From the NCBI GenBank assembly GCA_025350625.1, contig JANXXL010000131.1, positions 1 through 64,000 on the forward strand: a DNA stretch of 64,000 bases. The letters are read 5' to 3'. The position numbers were made by a program, and so were the translations under genes. Below the pieces are notes generated by a model. It saw only the letters and a program-made list of their open reading frames with translations. It did no database searches and was not told the DNA's origin. Positions 1-9,500 of the stretch are shown here, one piece after another. The stretch's first letter is position 1. The number at the start of each line of letters is the position of its first letter. Source of the DNA: Bryobacterales bacterium (GTDB taxonomy: Bacteria > Acidobacteriota > Terriglobia > Bryobacterales > Bryobacteraceae).

Positions 1-677
1 GCCGGAATCCGGATCGCCGTCAACAGGTCGCCCGGATGGAGCACCGTCATGCGCGTGATGTCGGTGGCGGGAACCATGAAATAATCCTCGGCATTTACCA
101 CCCGCTCGCCACGCGTGCTGCGGATGACCATCTTGGCGTCGAGCGCGATCAGGGCGGGCGCCGTGTCCGACGGATTGACGGCCACGCAGCGGTCCGCTCC
201 CAGAATGGCGTGCTCGCGGTTAATGGCAGTCGGCGTATCGGCGAAGCACACGTTGCCGCCCGCGCGATAGCATTTCCAGCCGGCGCGGTAGTACCAGCAG
301 CGCGTATCCTGCGACACGTTGCCGCCGATGGTTCCCTGGTTGCGGATCTGCGGCGACGCTGCGGATTCGGCGGCTTCGAGCAAAATACTGTATCGCTCGC
401 GCACTAGCGGATTGCGCACCACGTCGGTCAATGTCGTCATCGCGCCGATCTCGATCCCGCCCCCAGCCTCGCGCACCCCGGTCAGCTCCTTAATTTGGCT
501 CAGGTCGACCACCACTTTAGGACGCTTGATGCGATCCTTCAGCCAATCGAAGCTATCCAGGCCGCCGGCCAGCACCCACGCGTCCGAGCCGTGCTGGGAG
601 AGCAAGGCGAGGGCGTCATCTATGGTCGCCGGCTGAAAGAGTTCGAACGCCGGCATTACGTCGTGAATCACAGCCAT
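1..677 (-). CDS. FAD-binding subunit of a xanthine-dehydrogenase-family molybdenum hydroxylase (3' part beyond window)
   Basis: Translation of the minus strand from the ATG at 677 runs open to the window edge (225 codons). It begins MAVIHDVMPAFELFQP and contains an AGGLDSFDWLK stretch and TIGGNVSQ, the FAD-pyrophosphate-binding motifs of the CoxM/XdhB/PaoB family; the GGNVCFADTPTAINREHA region is typical of the aldehyde-oxidoreductase/4-hydroxybenzoyl-CoA-reductase branch. The subunit carries electrons from the iron-sulfur centres to FAD. The start is supported by AGGAG about 8 bases upstream. It lies 34 bases after the molybdenum subunit in the same operon. The C-terminal domain is not visible. 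Identity of the subunit is firm; substrate is unknown. Confidence 0.9.
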   Translation of the reverse strand, partial: MAVIHDVMPAFELFQPATIDDALALLSQHGSDAWVLAGGLDSFDWLKDRIKRPKVVVDLSQIKELTGVREAGGGIEIGAMTTLTDVVRNPLVRERYSILLEAAESAASPQIRNQGTIGGNVSQDTRCWYYRAGWKCYRAGGNVCFADTPTAINREHAILGADRCVAVNPSDTAPALIALDAKMVIRSTRGERVVNAEDYFMVPATDITRMTVLHPGDLLTAIRIP

Positions 678-711
678 GTTCTGTTCTCCTTAATCCCTTT
701 CCTGTGGTTCG

Positions 712-3228
712 CTAAATGTGGGCCGTCAGTCCATCCTGGGAGGCCCGGCCTGCTTCGAGCGATGCCAGAATGATGTCTGCGGTCACCGGCGCACGCCGGA
801 AAATCTCATCGCCCAACGCGTCTGAGAGAGCATTCAACACCGAGGCGCATCCCGCACCCACCGGCGGCTCGCCGATGCCGCGCGCGCCGACCGGCGTTTC
901 TGGATCGGGAATCCCCACCGCTTCCCAAGCCATCTTGGCTGGAATGTCCAGGATGGTGGGCGGCCGGTTGTAGTGGAATCGTTTGGCGAGTGCCACTCCG
1001 TAGTGCTGATCGTAGACCCACTTCTGGCCGAGCGCGTGGCCGAAGCCTAAAGTAGAGCGCCCCAGCACCTGGCCGCCAAAAGCGCGGGGATGGATCACAA
1101 TGCCGACGTCGGCAACGCCCAGGTAATCGACGATGCGATATTTGCCGGTCTCCGTATCGACTTCAACTTCGGCGAAGCCGGCAACGTAAGAATTGGTCAC
1201 GCCGTCGTGGGGGTATTTGTCCTTGGCGACGGCCATCAAGCCTTGTCCAGCGAGCGCGGCGGCAGAGGCTTTCGTGAATTTATTGATTTCGGGCGGCACT
1301 TCGTGGCCATCGTAGATGCCGCCGAGTTTGATCGCGCGGTCAGCGGCCTGCGCGAAGGTGAGGCCAGCCCCGCCGCCTCTTCGGAACACTCGTCCGCCGC
1401 CGACTTCGTAGTCTTCCGGTTTGCCGCCGAGATCCATGGCTGCGATCTGCTGCAACTTGTTCTTAGCGTCGGTAGCCGCCGCATGCGCGGCACGAGTCAT
1501 CGCGTGGATGGTCTGGCTGCCTCCGGAAGGACAGGTCCAAGGCAGATTCTTGGCGGTGTTTCCCCAGGCGATTTCGCAATTTTCCCAAGGCACGTCGAGC
1601 ATCTCGGCAACCACGCGATGCACATCGATCACGGATTCCGTTCCCAAATTGCCCACGCCCGATTGGATATAGAGCCGGCCGTCCGGTCTGATGACGAAGA
1701 GCCCGTCGAAGCCCACGGTGCCGGCCGAATAAGCACTGACCGCCACGCCTACGCCGCGCACTTTCGAGCCGCTGCGTTTGGGCTGCGCCTTCCTCTCGTC
1801 CCAGCGGAACAGTTCTGCGCCGCGGTCGAGCGCCTCTTTGACGAACGCGCTGGTGACATGATCGCGCTTGCCCTTCACCGGTCCGCCAATGGGAGCCTTC
1901 CCCGCCGGAGCATTCAACCGCCGGATCGCCACCTGATCGACGCCCAGCTTGCGTGCGGCTTTGGCGAGCAGCGGTTCCATGAGGACCACTCCCTGCATCC
2001 CGCCCGGCTGGCTCTGCGCACTGCGCGGCGGGGTGTTGGTCATGACTGTCACTCCCCGCCACCGCATGGCTTCGGGCTGGTAGCACAGCGACACAATGCG
2101 TCCCGCGCTATTGGGATCGTTCTGCGGATCGTAGGGACCGTTATCGCAGATCACAAACATATCGAGGGCAGTGATCTTGCCTTCTTTGGTGAATCCCACT
2201 TTCATCCGGCCGTGAAAACCGGGACGCGCGCGGCCGATGAAATGCTCCTCTTCGCGGCTGAGGCGCATCATGACGGGCGCATTCACCTTCTTAGACAGCA
2301 GCGCGGGAATGATGAGCGAAATTCCGCTGGTTACCTTACTGCCGAAACCGCCGCCGGTGTATTCGCTGATCACCACCACGTTGGTTTGATCCATGCCCAG
2401 CCAGCGCGCGATTGCGGGGACGGTCTGAGCCGTGCTCTGCGTCGAGCAATGCACGTAAACTTTGCCATTCTGCCAATAAGCCATCGCGGTGCGGGTTTCG
2501 AGACATTGATGGCTGGTGTTTGGCGTGACAAAAGTTTCGTCCAGAACCAGAGCCGCGTTTTTGAAGCCTGCTTCGAGGTCGCCGAAGGACCATTCGTCGG
2601 TCGCCTTCCCCATCGGGAGCTTGCCTTCTTTGGCGTCGGCGAACTGCGCTTCGGTCCACTTGAATTCATGCACCTCAGGCGGTGGCGGGCCGGACGGCTT
2701 CGCTCCCGGTGCGGGCGGCGGCGGAACGGGGCGCACCCATACGTTGCCTTCGAGCCGTGGGTTCGGACCGCCGGGGCGCAGGGTCACCAGCGGGTCCACC
2801 ACGAAAGGCAGGCGCTCGAAGTCGATTTGAATTCTTTCGATCGCTTCCGCGGCAGTGTACTCGTCGATAGCGGCCACGGCGAGAATCGGCTCGCCTTGGA
2901 AGAGCGGTTCGTTGGTGAGACCGCGTTCCGCTTTTGGATTGGGCGGAATCAGCACGCCGTCATCGGTGATGAAGGCCGCCGGTGCAGGCAGATCGTTTGC
3001 TGTAAGAATCGCCTTCACACCCGGCATCGCGAGCGCGGCGCTGAGATCCATACTTCTGACGCGCGCATGCGGCAGGGGACTGAGCAGCAACTTGCAAAAG
3101 AGCATGCCGTCGGCGCGATAGTCCTCCGCATACTTGGCCTTGCCGGTTACCTTCGCCACCAGGTCGGGCGTGGTGTAATTCTTGCCGATCAGTTTGTGGG
3201 CTGGTGAATCAACTTTATTGGTAGGCAT
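712..3228 (-). CDS. Molybdopterin-binding (large) subunit of xanthine dehydrogenase/aldehyde oxidoreductase family
   Basis: 838 aa, with the a/b hammerhead domain first (about residues 20-150) and the molybdenum-cofactor-binding domains after it. Motifs seen include the EYTGGGFGSK loop and, near the C-terminus, GARGIGEPPVGAG, whose Glu787 matches the catalytic base of the family. It catalyses hydroxylation of aldehydes or N-heterocycles at a MoCo site. An unusual Pro/Gly-rich stretch (about residues 165-190) separates the hammerhead from the MoCo part. It follows the [2Fe-2S] gene by 2 bases, so the three subunits are one operon. No leader is visible on this subunit, so if exported it must travel with its Tat-leader partner, as in PaoABC. 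Substrate unknown. Confidence 0.92.
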   Translation of the reverse strand: MPTNKVDSPAHKLIGKNYTTPDLVAKVTGKAKYAEDYRADGMLFCKLLLSPLPHARVRSMDLSAALAMPGVKAILTANDLPAPAAFITDDGVLIPPNPKAERGLTNEPLFQGEPILAVAAIDEYTAAEAIERIQIDFERLPFVVDPLVTLRPGGPNPRLEGNVWVRPVPPPPAPGAKPSGPPPPEVHEFKWTEAQFADAKEGKLPMGKATDEWSFGDLEAGFKNAALVLDETFVTPNTSHQCLETRTAMAYWQNGKVYVHCSTQSTAQTVPAIARWLGMDQTNVVVISEYTGGGFGSKVTSGISLIIPALLSKKVNAPVMMRLSREEEHFIGRARPGFHGRMKVGFTKEGKITALDMFVICDNGPYDPQNDPNSAGRIVSLCYQPEAMRWRGVTVMTNTPPRSAQSQPGGMQGVVLMEPLLAKAARKLGVDQVAIRRLNAPAGKAPIGGPVKGKRDHVTSAFVKEALDRGAELFRWDERKAQPKRSGSKVRGVGVAVSAYSAGTVGFDGLFVIRPDGRLYIQSGVGNLGTESVIDVHRVVAEMLDVPWENCEIAWGNTAKNLPWTCPSGGSQTIHAMTRAAHAAATDAKNKLQQIAAMDLGGKPEDYEVGGGRVFRRGGGAGLTFAQAADRAIKLGGIYDGHEVPPEINKFTKASAAALAGQGLMAVAKDKYPHDGVTNSYVAGFAEVEVDTETGKYRIVDYLGVADVGIVIHPRAFGGQVLGRSTLGFGHALGQKWVYDQHYGVALAKRFHYNRPPTILDIPAKMAWEAVGIPDPETPVGARGIGEPPVGAGCASVLNALSDALGDEIFRRAPVTADIILASLEAGRASQDGLTAHI

Positions 3229-3230
3229 GG

Positions 3231-3857
3231 TTATGAGCTCCGCATGTTTTCCGCGCCGCGCATCATCGCGGTGAGGATCTTATCGTAATCCTGACACCGG
3301 CAGAGGTTGCCGGAAATGCCGTGGGCCAGTTGCTCTCGCGTTGGGCTGGGATTGGTTTTGAGAAACCCTACCGTCGCCATCACGAATCCAGGCATGCAGA
3401 AGGCACACTGGAAGCCTTGTTCATCGATCACGCCCTGCTGCACCGGATGCAGCGTGCCATCGGCCGCGGCCAGCCCTTCAATGCTCACGATTTGCCGGCC
3501 CCGCACCGTGTGCGTAAGAATTGAGCACGAATAGTGCGGGACATCGTCGATCAGCACCGTGCACGCTCCGCACTCAGACCGGTCGCATCCGAGCTTGGTG
3601 CCGGTGAGGCCCAGTTTGTAGCGCAGCGTCATCGCCAGGGTCTCCTGCTTCATGACGTCGACCCGGCGCTGCTGGCCATTGACGTTCAGGGTGACCAGGC
3701 GCTCGACGGAACCGGCAGCCGATGGCTGGGCCCGTACGGTAGCGCCCCGGAACAGATAGGCGGCCGAGGATACGGCGCCCGCCGCGATGACCCCTTTTAT
3801 GAGATCCCGCCGCGTGAACGCCCTGGGTTGGTCTTCGGAAATCTTAAGGTCTGCCAT
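3231..3857 (-). CDS. Tat-exported [2Fe-2S] subunit of a molybdenum hydroxylase
   Basis: 208 aa. Residues 15-45 form a twin-arginine leader (FTRRDLIKG then a hydrophobic Ala/Val-rich stretch). The plant-type ferredoxin cluster is CDRSECGACTVL followed by a further Cys, and the second cluster domain has CAFCMPG and LCRCQ. These are the two [2Fe-2S] sites of the CoxS/XdhC/PaoA family, which pass electrons from molybdenum to FAD. It is the first gene of the operon (FeS, Mo, FAD in order of transcription). The leader suggests the enzyme works in the periplasm; that is inference from the leader. The ATG at 3857 is preceded by AGAGAGGTGATCC. Confidence 0.93.
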   Translation of the reverse strand: MADLKISEDQPRAFTRRDLIKGVIAAGAVSSAAYLFRGATVRAQPSAAGSVERLVTLNVNGQQRRVDVMKQETLAMTLRYKLGLTGTKLGCDRSECGACTVLIDDVPHYSCSILTHTVRGRQIVSIEGLAAADGTLHPVQQGVIDEQGFQCAFCMPGFVMATVGFLKTNPSPTREQLAHGISGNLCRCQDYDKILTAMMRGAENMRSS

Positions 3858-3977
3858 TTCAGGATCACCTCTCTAATGCAGGTTACTTCTTCCTAATTCG
3901 AGCGACGCAGGCGAGCGCCGAAAGCGCTCCCAATTGTACAGGGCTTCGCAGCGGTTCGCAATGGGCTCATACCAGGT

Positions 3978-4379
3978 CTAATTTTTGGTCAAATCAGCGG
4001 TCAAGTGAACCTTAGGGCTGGGAGGAACCAGTACACAGGCAATCCGCCACCGGACCCCATACTTTCGGAAAAGGACCAGCACGGACTCGTTGCGTTTCAT
4101 GATAAGCGAACCAAACTGCGTATTCCCGGCTTCGACCAGCGCCGTTACCTCAGTAAGCCAATGAATCGAGCGAACGTCCAGCCGGGGGCGCGTTACTTCG
4201 GACATAGGTTCCGGGGACAAATAGGCTCGATCCACATCGGAAATGTCCGGGATAAAAAGCTCTGAGGGCGGAGTACTTTGATCGTTGAAAGCGGCGATGA
4301 CGCGCGCTATCTCTGCGCCGTCCATTGCATTCTCCGCCCATGCCGGGGAAGCCAGCACCAGCGCGAGGAAGGCAACCAT
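3978..4379 (-). CDS. Small exported protein of unknown function
   Basis: 133 aa from the ATG at 4379; a start at 4406 is possible but would place nine polar residues before the signal sequence MVAFLALVLASPAWA. The mature part is about 118 residues, with an N-terminal helix, a central run ending in a basic segment and a C-terminus containing VLVLFRKYGVRWRIACVLV. The length and the closing strand pattern recall SnoaL/NTF2-like proteins, but I see no diagnostic motif, so this stays unassigned. It lies between the molybdenum hydroxylase operon and the NHL propeller genes on the same strand, 54 bases after the nearer propeller gene. Confidence 0.65.
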   Translation of the reverse strand: MVAFLALVLASPAWAENAMDGAEIARVIAAFNDQSTPPSELFIPDISDVDRAYLSPEPMSEVTRPRLDVRSIHWLTEVTALVEAGNTQFGSLIMKRNESVLVLFRKYGVRWRIACVLVPPSPKVHLTADLTKN

Positions 4380-4433
4380 TCTCACACGGTCATCATAGCA
4401 TCGCACGCCTGGGAATGCGGGTCCTCGAAGCAG

Positions 4434-5462
4434 TTAGTGCAGCATCAGCTTCTGTACCCGCAGATTGCCAACCTCGCCGACGTAGAGCGTATTCTCGTTC
4501 GCGCAATCGATCGCATTCACCGTTCCGAATTCCTTCGGCAACTTGCCGGCCTTGCCAAACTTGCCCACCATGGTTCCATCCAGGCGCAGTTTGTAGATTT
4601 CACCGTCGCGGTCAATATCATTGGGCGGATTTGAATTTGAGACGTATAGGAACGGATTCGCTCCCTTGGTCAGGCACATCGCCTGCGCGTTTCCAAGATT
4701 GGTGAAGGCCGTCTTGAAGGCGCCGTTATTGTCGAAGACCTGAACCCGTTTGTTCCCGCCATCCGCCGCATAGACATTTCCTTGCGCGTCCACCGCAATG
4801 CTGCGGACGTTGGCGAACTCACCGTTCGCGGTCCCCTTCTTGCCCCAGGACTTGACGAATTTGCCGTCTTTGTCGAACTTCGCGACACGCGCATTGCCCA
4901 CGCCGTCGGCAACGAAAATATTTCCCGCCGCGTCCCAGGCTACATCGGTCGGCCGGTCAAACAGGTCGGTCGGTTGTCCCGCGCCGTCGCCTGTGGTGGG
5001 CTTGGCTGGAACGTTGACCGCTTCGGCTTTCCGTCCAAGCAACATCGCGAGCCGGCCTTGCGGATCGAACTTAATGACCATGTTGGTCATCTCATCCACC
5101 ACCCAGATGTTGTCGGCGGGATCGACGCGGACTTGGGAGGCGAACATAAAGCCGTAGGAGTCCTTGCCGATCTCGCGGACAAACTTGCCGGTGCGATCGA
5201 ACTGGTAGAGTTTTGAACCGCCGTGAGCGAAGGGGCGCGCGGTCCCGATAGTGATGGTGGGATGACTGGTGCGGGTATATACAAAAATATCCCCGTGCGA
5301 ATTGGTCGCCACGCCGCCCACTTCACCGAGATAGAGTCCGGCAGGAAGCTGCAGCGCGTTGGGTACCGAGTCGAAGCGGATTTCGGGCGCTTCCTGCTGG
5401 GCGTTGGCCGAAACTCCAGCGATCATTGCCGCAGCCAGCAAAGCATGCATCATAGGTTTCAT
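4434..5462 (-). CDS. Secreted NHL-repeat (six-bladed beta-propeller) protein
   Basis: 342 aa from the ATG at 5462, which has a GGAG site and starts the signal peptide MKPMMHALLAAAMIAGVSANA. The mature part has tandem NHL blades: repeated D..GN(I/V)(W/F/Y)V.D....R(V/I)..FD..G.F units between about residues 60 and 330. The family gives scaffold or lyase-type propellers; the arrangement resembles the peptidylamidoglycolate-lyase-like NHL group, but catalytic residues cannot be assigned from sequence alone. It begins 16 bases after its paralogue ends, so the pair is co-transcribed downstream of the TonB receptor gene. Likely periplasmic or surface-located. Confidence 0.85.
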   Translation of the reverse strand: MKPMMHALLAAAMIAGVSANAQQEAPEIRFDSVPNALQLPAGLYLGEVGGVATNSHGDIFVYTRTSHPTITIGTARPFAHGGSKLYQFDRTGKFVREIGKDSYGFMFASQVRVDPADNIWVVDEMTNMVIKFDPQGRLAMLLGRKAEAVNVPAKPTTGDGAGQPTDLFDRPTDVAWDAAGNIFVADGVGNARVAKFDKDGKFVKSWGKKGTANGEFANVRSIAVDAQGNVYAADGGNKRVQVFDNNGAFKTAFTNLGNAQAMCLTKGANPFLYVSNSNPPNDIDRDGEIYKLRLDGTMVGKFGKAGKLPKEFGTVNAIDCANENTLYVGEVGNLRVQKLMLH

Positions 5463-5478
5463 ATTGGATCTCCAGTCG

Positions 5479-6525
5479 TTACCGCGAGCCCACATTCTTG
5501 GCCGTGCTTGGCTCAAGAATAATCTTCTGCACGCGCCAGGATTCGATTTCACCCGCAATAATCTCATTCGGATTGCGGCAATCCATCATGTGGACTACCT
5601 GGAACCCCGGGGGTAACTTGCCGGGGCGGCCGAACTTGCCGAGCACGGTGCCGTCCAGTTCCGTCTTATAAATCTCGCCGGTAATATCCCACGATCCCGG
5701 CATGTTGCCGTTCGGGTTCGAGTTTGACAGGTAAGCGTATTGGTGGGGACCAGGCGAAATGCACAAGGTCCAGCCCACGCCCAAGTTCGTGATCTCGCGG
5801 AGGGGCTTCAGATTATTGTCGAGTACCTGATAACGGAAGTTGGAGCGGTCGGCCACCCAGACGTTGCCCTGTCCGTCCACCTGCAAGCCGTGGGGCAGTT
5901 CGAACTCTCCCAAACCTTTGCCCGCCTTTTCACTACCCGACTGTGCCAGAAAGCGGCCGTTCTTGTCGTATTTGACGACGCGGTTGTTGCAGTAACCGTC
6001 GGAGATGAAGATATTGCCTTGCGGGTCCCAGCCCACATCGGTCGGCCGGCAAAAGATATACTTCTGCGCCGGCTGATTGGGGCCGGCGGGGAATACCTGC
6101 GCGCCCTGCACTGCCGGAGGCCTGCGGCCCAGCACCATTAGCACTTTTCCATCGGGGCTGAACTTCGTCACCATGTTAGTGCCTTCGTCGACCGTCCAGA
6201 TATTGTCGTCCTTATCGACGCGCACCGAATGGGCGAATTCGAAACCGTAATAGCCCGCGCCGATTTCCTTGAGGAAGTTGCCGCCCTGGTCGAATTCGAA
6301 CAAGCGTGTGTTTGCGCTCCGGTGATAAACAAAGATGTGGCCCTTGGAGTTGGTCGCCACCGCGACCGATTCGCCCAGATACTCGCCCGGCGGAAGTTTT
6401 AAAAAGTTCGGCGCGGATGTGTAGGGAATATCGCGAACATTTTCAATGCTCGCTTTGCGCTGGGCAAACCCGTGCGCGGCGAACACAACCGCCAGAACTG
6501 CTGACGACGCCAGAATTCGTTTCAT
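5479..6525 (-). CDS. Secreted NHL-repeat (six-bladed beta-propeller) protein
   Basis: 348 aa from the ATG at 6525, preceded by AAGGAGACTTCT and beginning the signal peptide MKRILASSAVLAVVFAAHGFA. The mature protein carries NHL blades with repeated GN(I/V)W(T/V)VD, IFISDGYCNNRVVKYD and VWVADRSNFRYQVLD units. It is a paralogue of the next gene: both open with a short N-terminal strand, LPPGEYLGE versus LPAGLYLGE, and both end with a YxGEv/IaGEIesWRVQK strand. It sits between the Oar-like receptor and the second NHL gene on the same strand. Function unknown; exported propeller is well supported. Confidence 0.86.
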   Translation of the reverse strand: MKRILASSAVLAVVFAAHGFAQRKASIENVRDIPYTSAPNFLKLPPGEYLGESVAVATNSKGHIFVYHRSANTRLFEFDQGGNFLKEIGAGYYGFEFAHSVRVDKDDNIWTVDEGTNMVTKFSPDGKVLMVLGRRPPAVQGAQVFPAGPNQPAQKYIFCRPTDVGWDPQGNIFISDGYCNNRVVKYDKNGRFLAQSGSEKAGKGLGEFELPHGLQVDGQGNVWVADRSNFRYQVLDNNLKPLREITNLGVGWTLCISPGPHQYAYLSNSNPNGNMPGSWDITGEIYKTELDGTVLGKFGRPGKLPPGFQVVHMMDCRNPNEIIAGEIESWRVQKIILEPSTAKNVGSR

Positions 6526-6595
6526 AGAAGTCTCCTTGAACCTTCCCATCGGAATCTATTCTAGTCGAACTGGGGCGAGCGGGGGGAGTTGCCGG

Positions 6596-9500
6596 TCACC
6601 ATATTAGTTTCATAGCGAACTGAATCTCGCGCGCTGGGGTTTGTGTCGAAGTAATCAAACCGGCGCCGGAGGTGGGGCTTCCATTTTGTTCGAAGACGAT
6701 CCGGTTATCGACTGGCGATGCGAAGTTGGCGCGGTTGAATACATTGAAAAACTCTGCGCGAAGCTGGACGTTAAAAGTCTCGGAGATCCTCCGGATTCGA
6801 TTGTTCTTGAATAGGGAAAAGTCCAGGTTGGCGAGGCCGGGTCCAATCACCGTGTTCCGTCCCAGGTTGCCTCGCAGATTTGATGGATTGGGAAAAGCCA
6901 GGCACTGCGTGCGGATGTAGTGGTTGGGATTGCCGGGATTGGAGAGTGTCTCGCAGCCCGGACCGAACACCCAATTCGGAGGCTCGGCAGTCTCGTCGAG
7001 CTTCATTCCCAGCGGGTCCCCGCCCAAGATTGGGGTGAACGGCTGACCGCTCGAAGCCTTGAAAATGCCGCCCAATTGCCATCCGCTGAGCGCCCAAGCC
7101 GCGAGCCGGGAGTATGTGACCGGAGCAGGTGTCTGCCAGGTGAGGTTGACTACAAAATTCTGCCCGACGTCGAAATCCGATAGACCCCGCGACGTGCGCT
7201 GGTCGAAAAATAGCGGGTTCATAAGGCCGTTGGGAAAGGCGTCGTCAGCCACAGTAGCCGAGAGCGTGTCAATGCTTTTGCTCCAGGTATACGCGCCATG
7301 GAATTGAACGCCGTGACTGAGACTCTTCGTGACCACAGCTTGCAGCGCATGATAAAAGGAGTTGGCCTGCCAAAGCGTCCCGGTGATTCGCCCATAGTTC
7401 GGGTTCAGCGTTTTGCTGGTGGCTGCCGGCGGGAACAGATAACCGGCGGCAGTCAGTGTTGGAAGAACCATATCGAAATTGTCCTGGCGGAAAGGCTGAT
7501 GCACGCCCCGCGAGCCAACATATCCGACGGTCGCCGTCAAGCCTTTCGCAAGCTGGCGCTCCAGGTTGAAATTCCACTGCATGACGTAATTCCGTTTAGG
7601 GGCGTGTTCCACAAAATCGGCGCGGGAAACGGTTGAACTGCCGGAAAACTGCTGAAACGCCCCCAAGGGAAATGAACCTGCCGGAAGACTTTCAGCGTAT
7701 ATCTGCCTGGAGAAGGGACTCGCGTTAGGTATGGTCAGCGTGAATTCATAGGGCAGCGGCAGCACGTCGAAAATACCAAAACCCGAACGGACAATGGTTT
7801 TGTCACCGGGGAACGGGCTCCAAACCACACCCACCCGAGGCTCGAAATTGTGCAGCGTTGGATTGAGAAAGAAAGGATTGCCCAAGTGCGGCTGAGCATC
7901 GGTCAGGTTAAGAAGATTTGCGAGCCGGTTGTGCGCCTCAGTGGGAACGGTTGACATTTCATAACGCACCCCGAGGCTGAGATTCAGGCCCCGGCGGACT
8001 CGGATATCGTCGTGCACATATGCGCCGAACAGCGTCTCGCGAATTCCCACCACCGGAATCGGACGGGGAACAACACCCTCAAAAATTCGCGGGCGGTTGG
8101 TTAAAAAATTGGCCAGGGAGGCGAACCTGAAGCCTCCGTTTACGGCCAGGCTGGCTTCGATATTATCCTGCATGCGCTCTACCAGCACGCCAAATTGCAC
8201 GGCGTGGATTCCCTTTGTGTAGGAGACATCGTTGGCCCCCTGGAATGAGTTCCAGGTATAGGTTTGTGATGAACTCAAGGCGTTGGGTAGATCCCGGTTC
8301 ACTCCTCCCGGGAAGTCGGTAAGACCGGGAACGCCCTGCACCCAGCCCACGTATTCCCCGGGAACGTAGCCGAATTTGAGATCCGTCAAATTAGAATTCA
8401 TGACCTTGGATACGCCGCCGTTGACAGCAACGGCGCGGTTGAAGCCCGCGCGCGCCGAGTTCAAGAGCCGGGGGCTTAAGATGTGCTGCTCGAGAAGCGT
8501 GACCAACTGGCGCTGCGACACCACATTCGAGAGCAGCCAGTCAAAAGCGTCCGGCAGGATCTGCTTCGAGTTGTCTCGTAAGTAGGTGCCTGCCAAGGTG
8601 TCATGGTCGGAGAACTTGCGGTCGATCTTGGTAGTGAAGTAGTTCTCAGTAGTAACCTGCTGGTCGGCAAAACTGAAGATGCCTGTATCGCCATTGCCGA
8701 GCGTAGGTCCGTTAGGCAGAGGATAGAAGGCAGTGAGGAATTGCGCAACAAAGGGATCTACCTGCACCTGCCCGGTTGAAAGCTGGCCCTTCCGGGCCGT
8801 CGGCGACGGTACCGTATCCACGCGAGTCACGCCCAGAGACTGGCGCAGCCCCTCATAATCCGCGAAGAAGAAAGTGCGGCCTTTCTGGATGGGCCCCCCG
8901 GCCGATCCACCGAATTGATTTCGTTTAAAAGGCGGAATCCTGCCGTCAAAGAAGTTTCGCGCGTCGAGCGCGCTGTTCCGCAGAAACTCGTAAACGTCGC
9001 CGTGAAACGAACTGGTCCCCGAGCGTGTTACTGCATTGATCACGCCGCCCGAGGTACGCCCGTATTCGGCAGGATAGTTACTGCCCAGCACCGAGAATTG
9101 CTCGACAGCGTCCACTCCCAGGTTGGAGCCGAGCACGCTGCCCGGAGCGCCGTTCGAATAATCGTTGATGCTGATGCCGTCCAGGCGGTAACTGTTCTGA
9201 TCCGGACGGGCTCCTGAAACGCTGATGGCGGCCCCAAAACCGCGTTGCGCGTTAGCGCCGCCGGTCTGGATGCCAGTGACGCCGGCCTCGAGCGCCGCGA
9301 GTTGCGTCCAGTCGCGCCCGTTCAAGGGTGAGTCCCGGACCGTGGACGCGCTCACGTTTCCGCCGGTCGCAGTCGACGCCTGACTCTCCGGGTTCCCGGA
9401 AACCGCGTCTCCGATCACTTGGCTCGAGTCTCCCTCCTGCATCACCACATTGACTACCAGCTTCGCGCTGACCGCGACCGCGATATTGGTTCGCCGCTGG

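Noticed and set aside
1090-3207. Plus-strand 705-codon open frame
   Set aside because: It is antisense to the molybdenum subunit, whose motifs are intact; high-GC genes often leave long open antisense frames. No domain seen.
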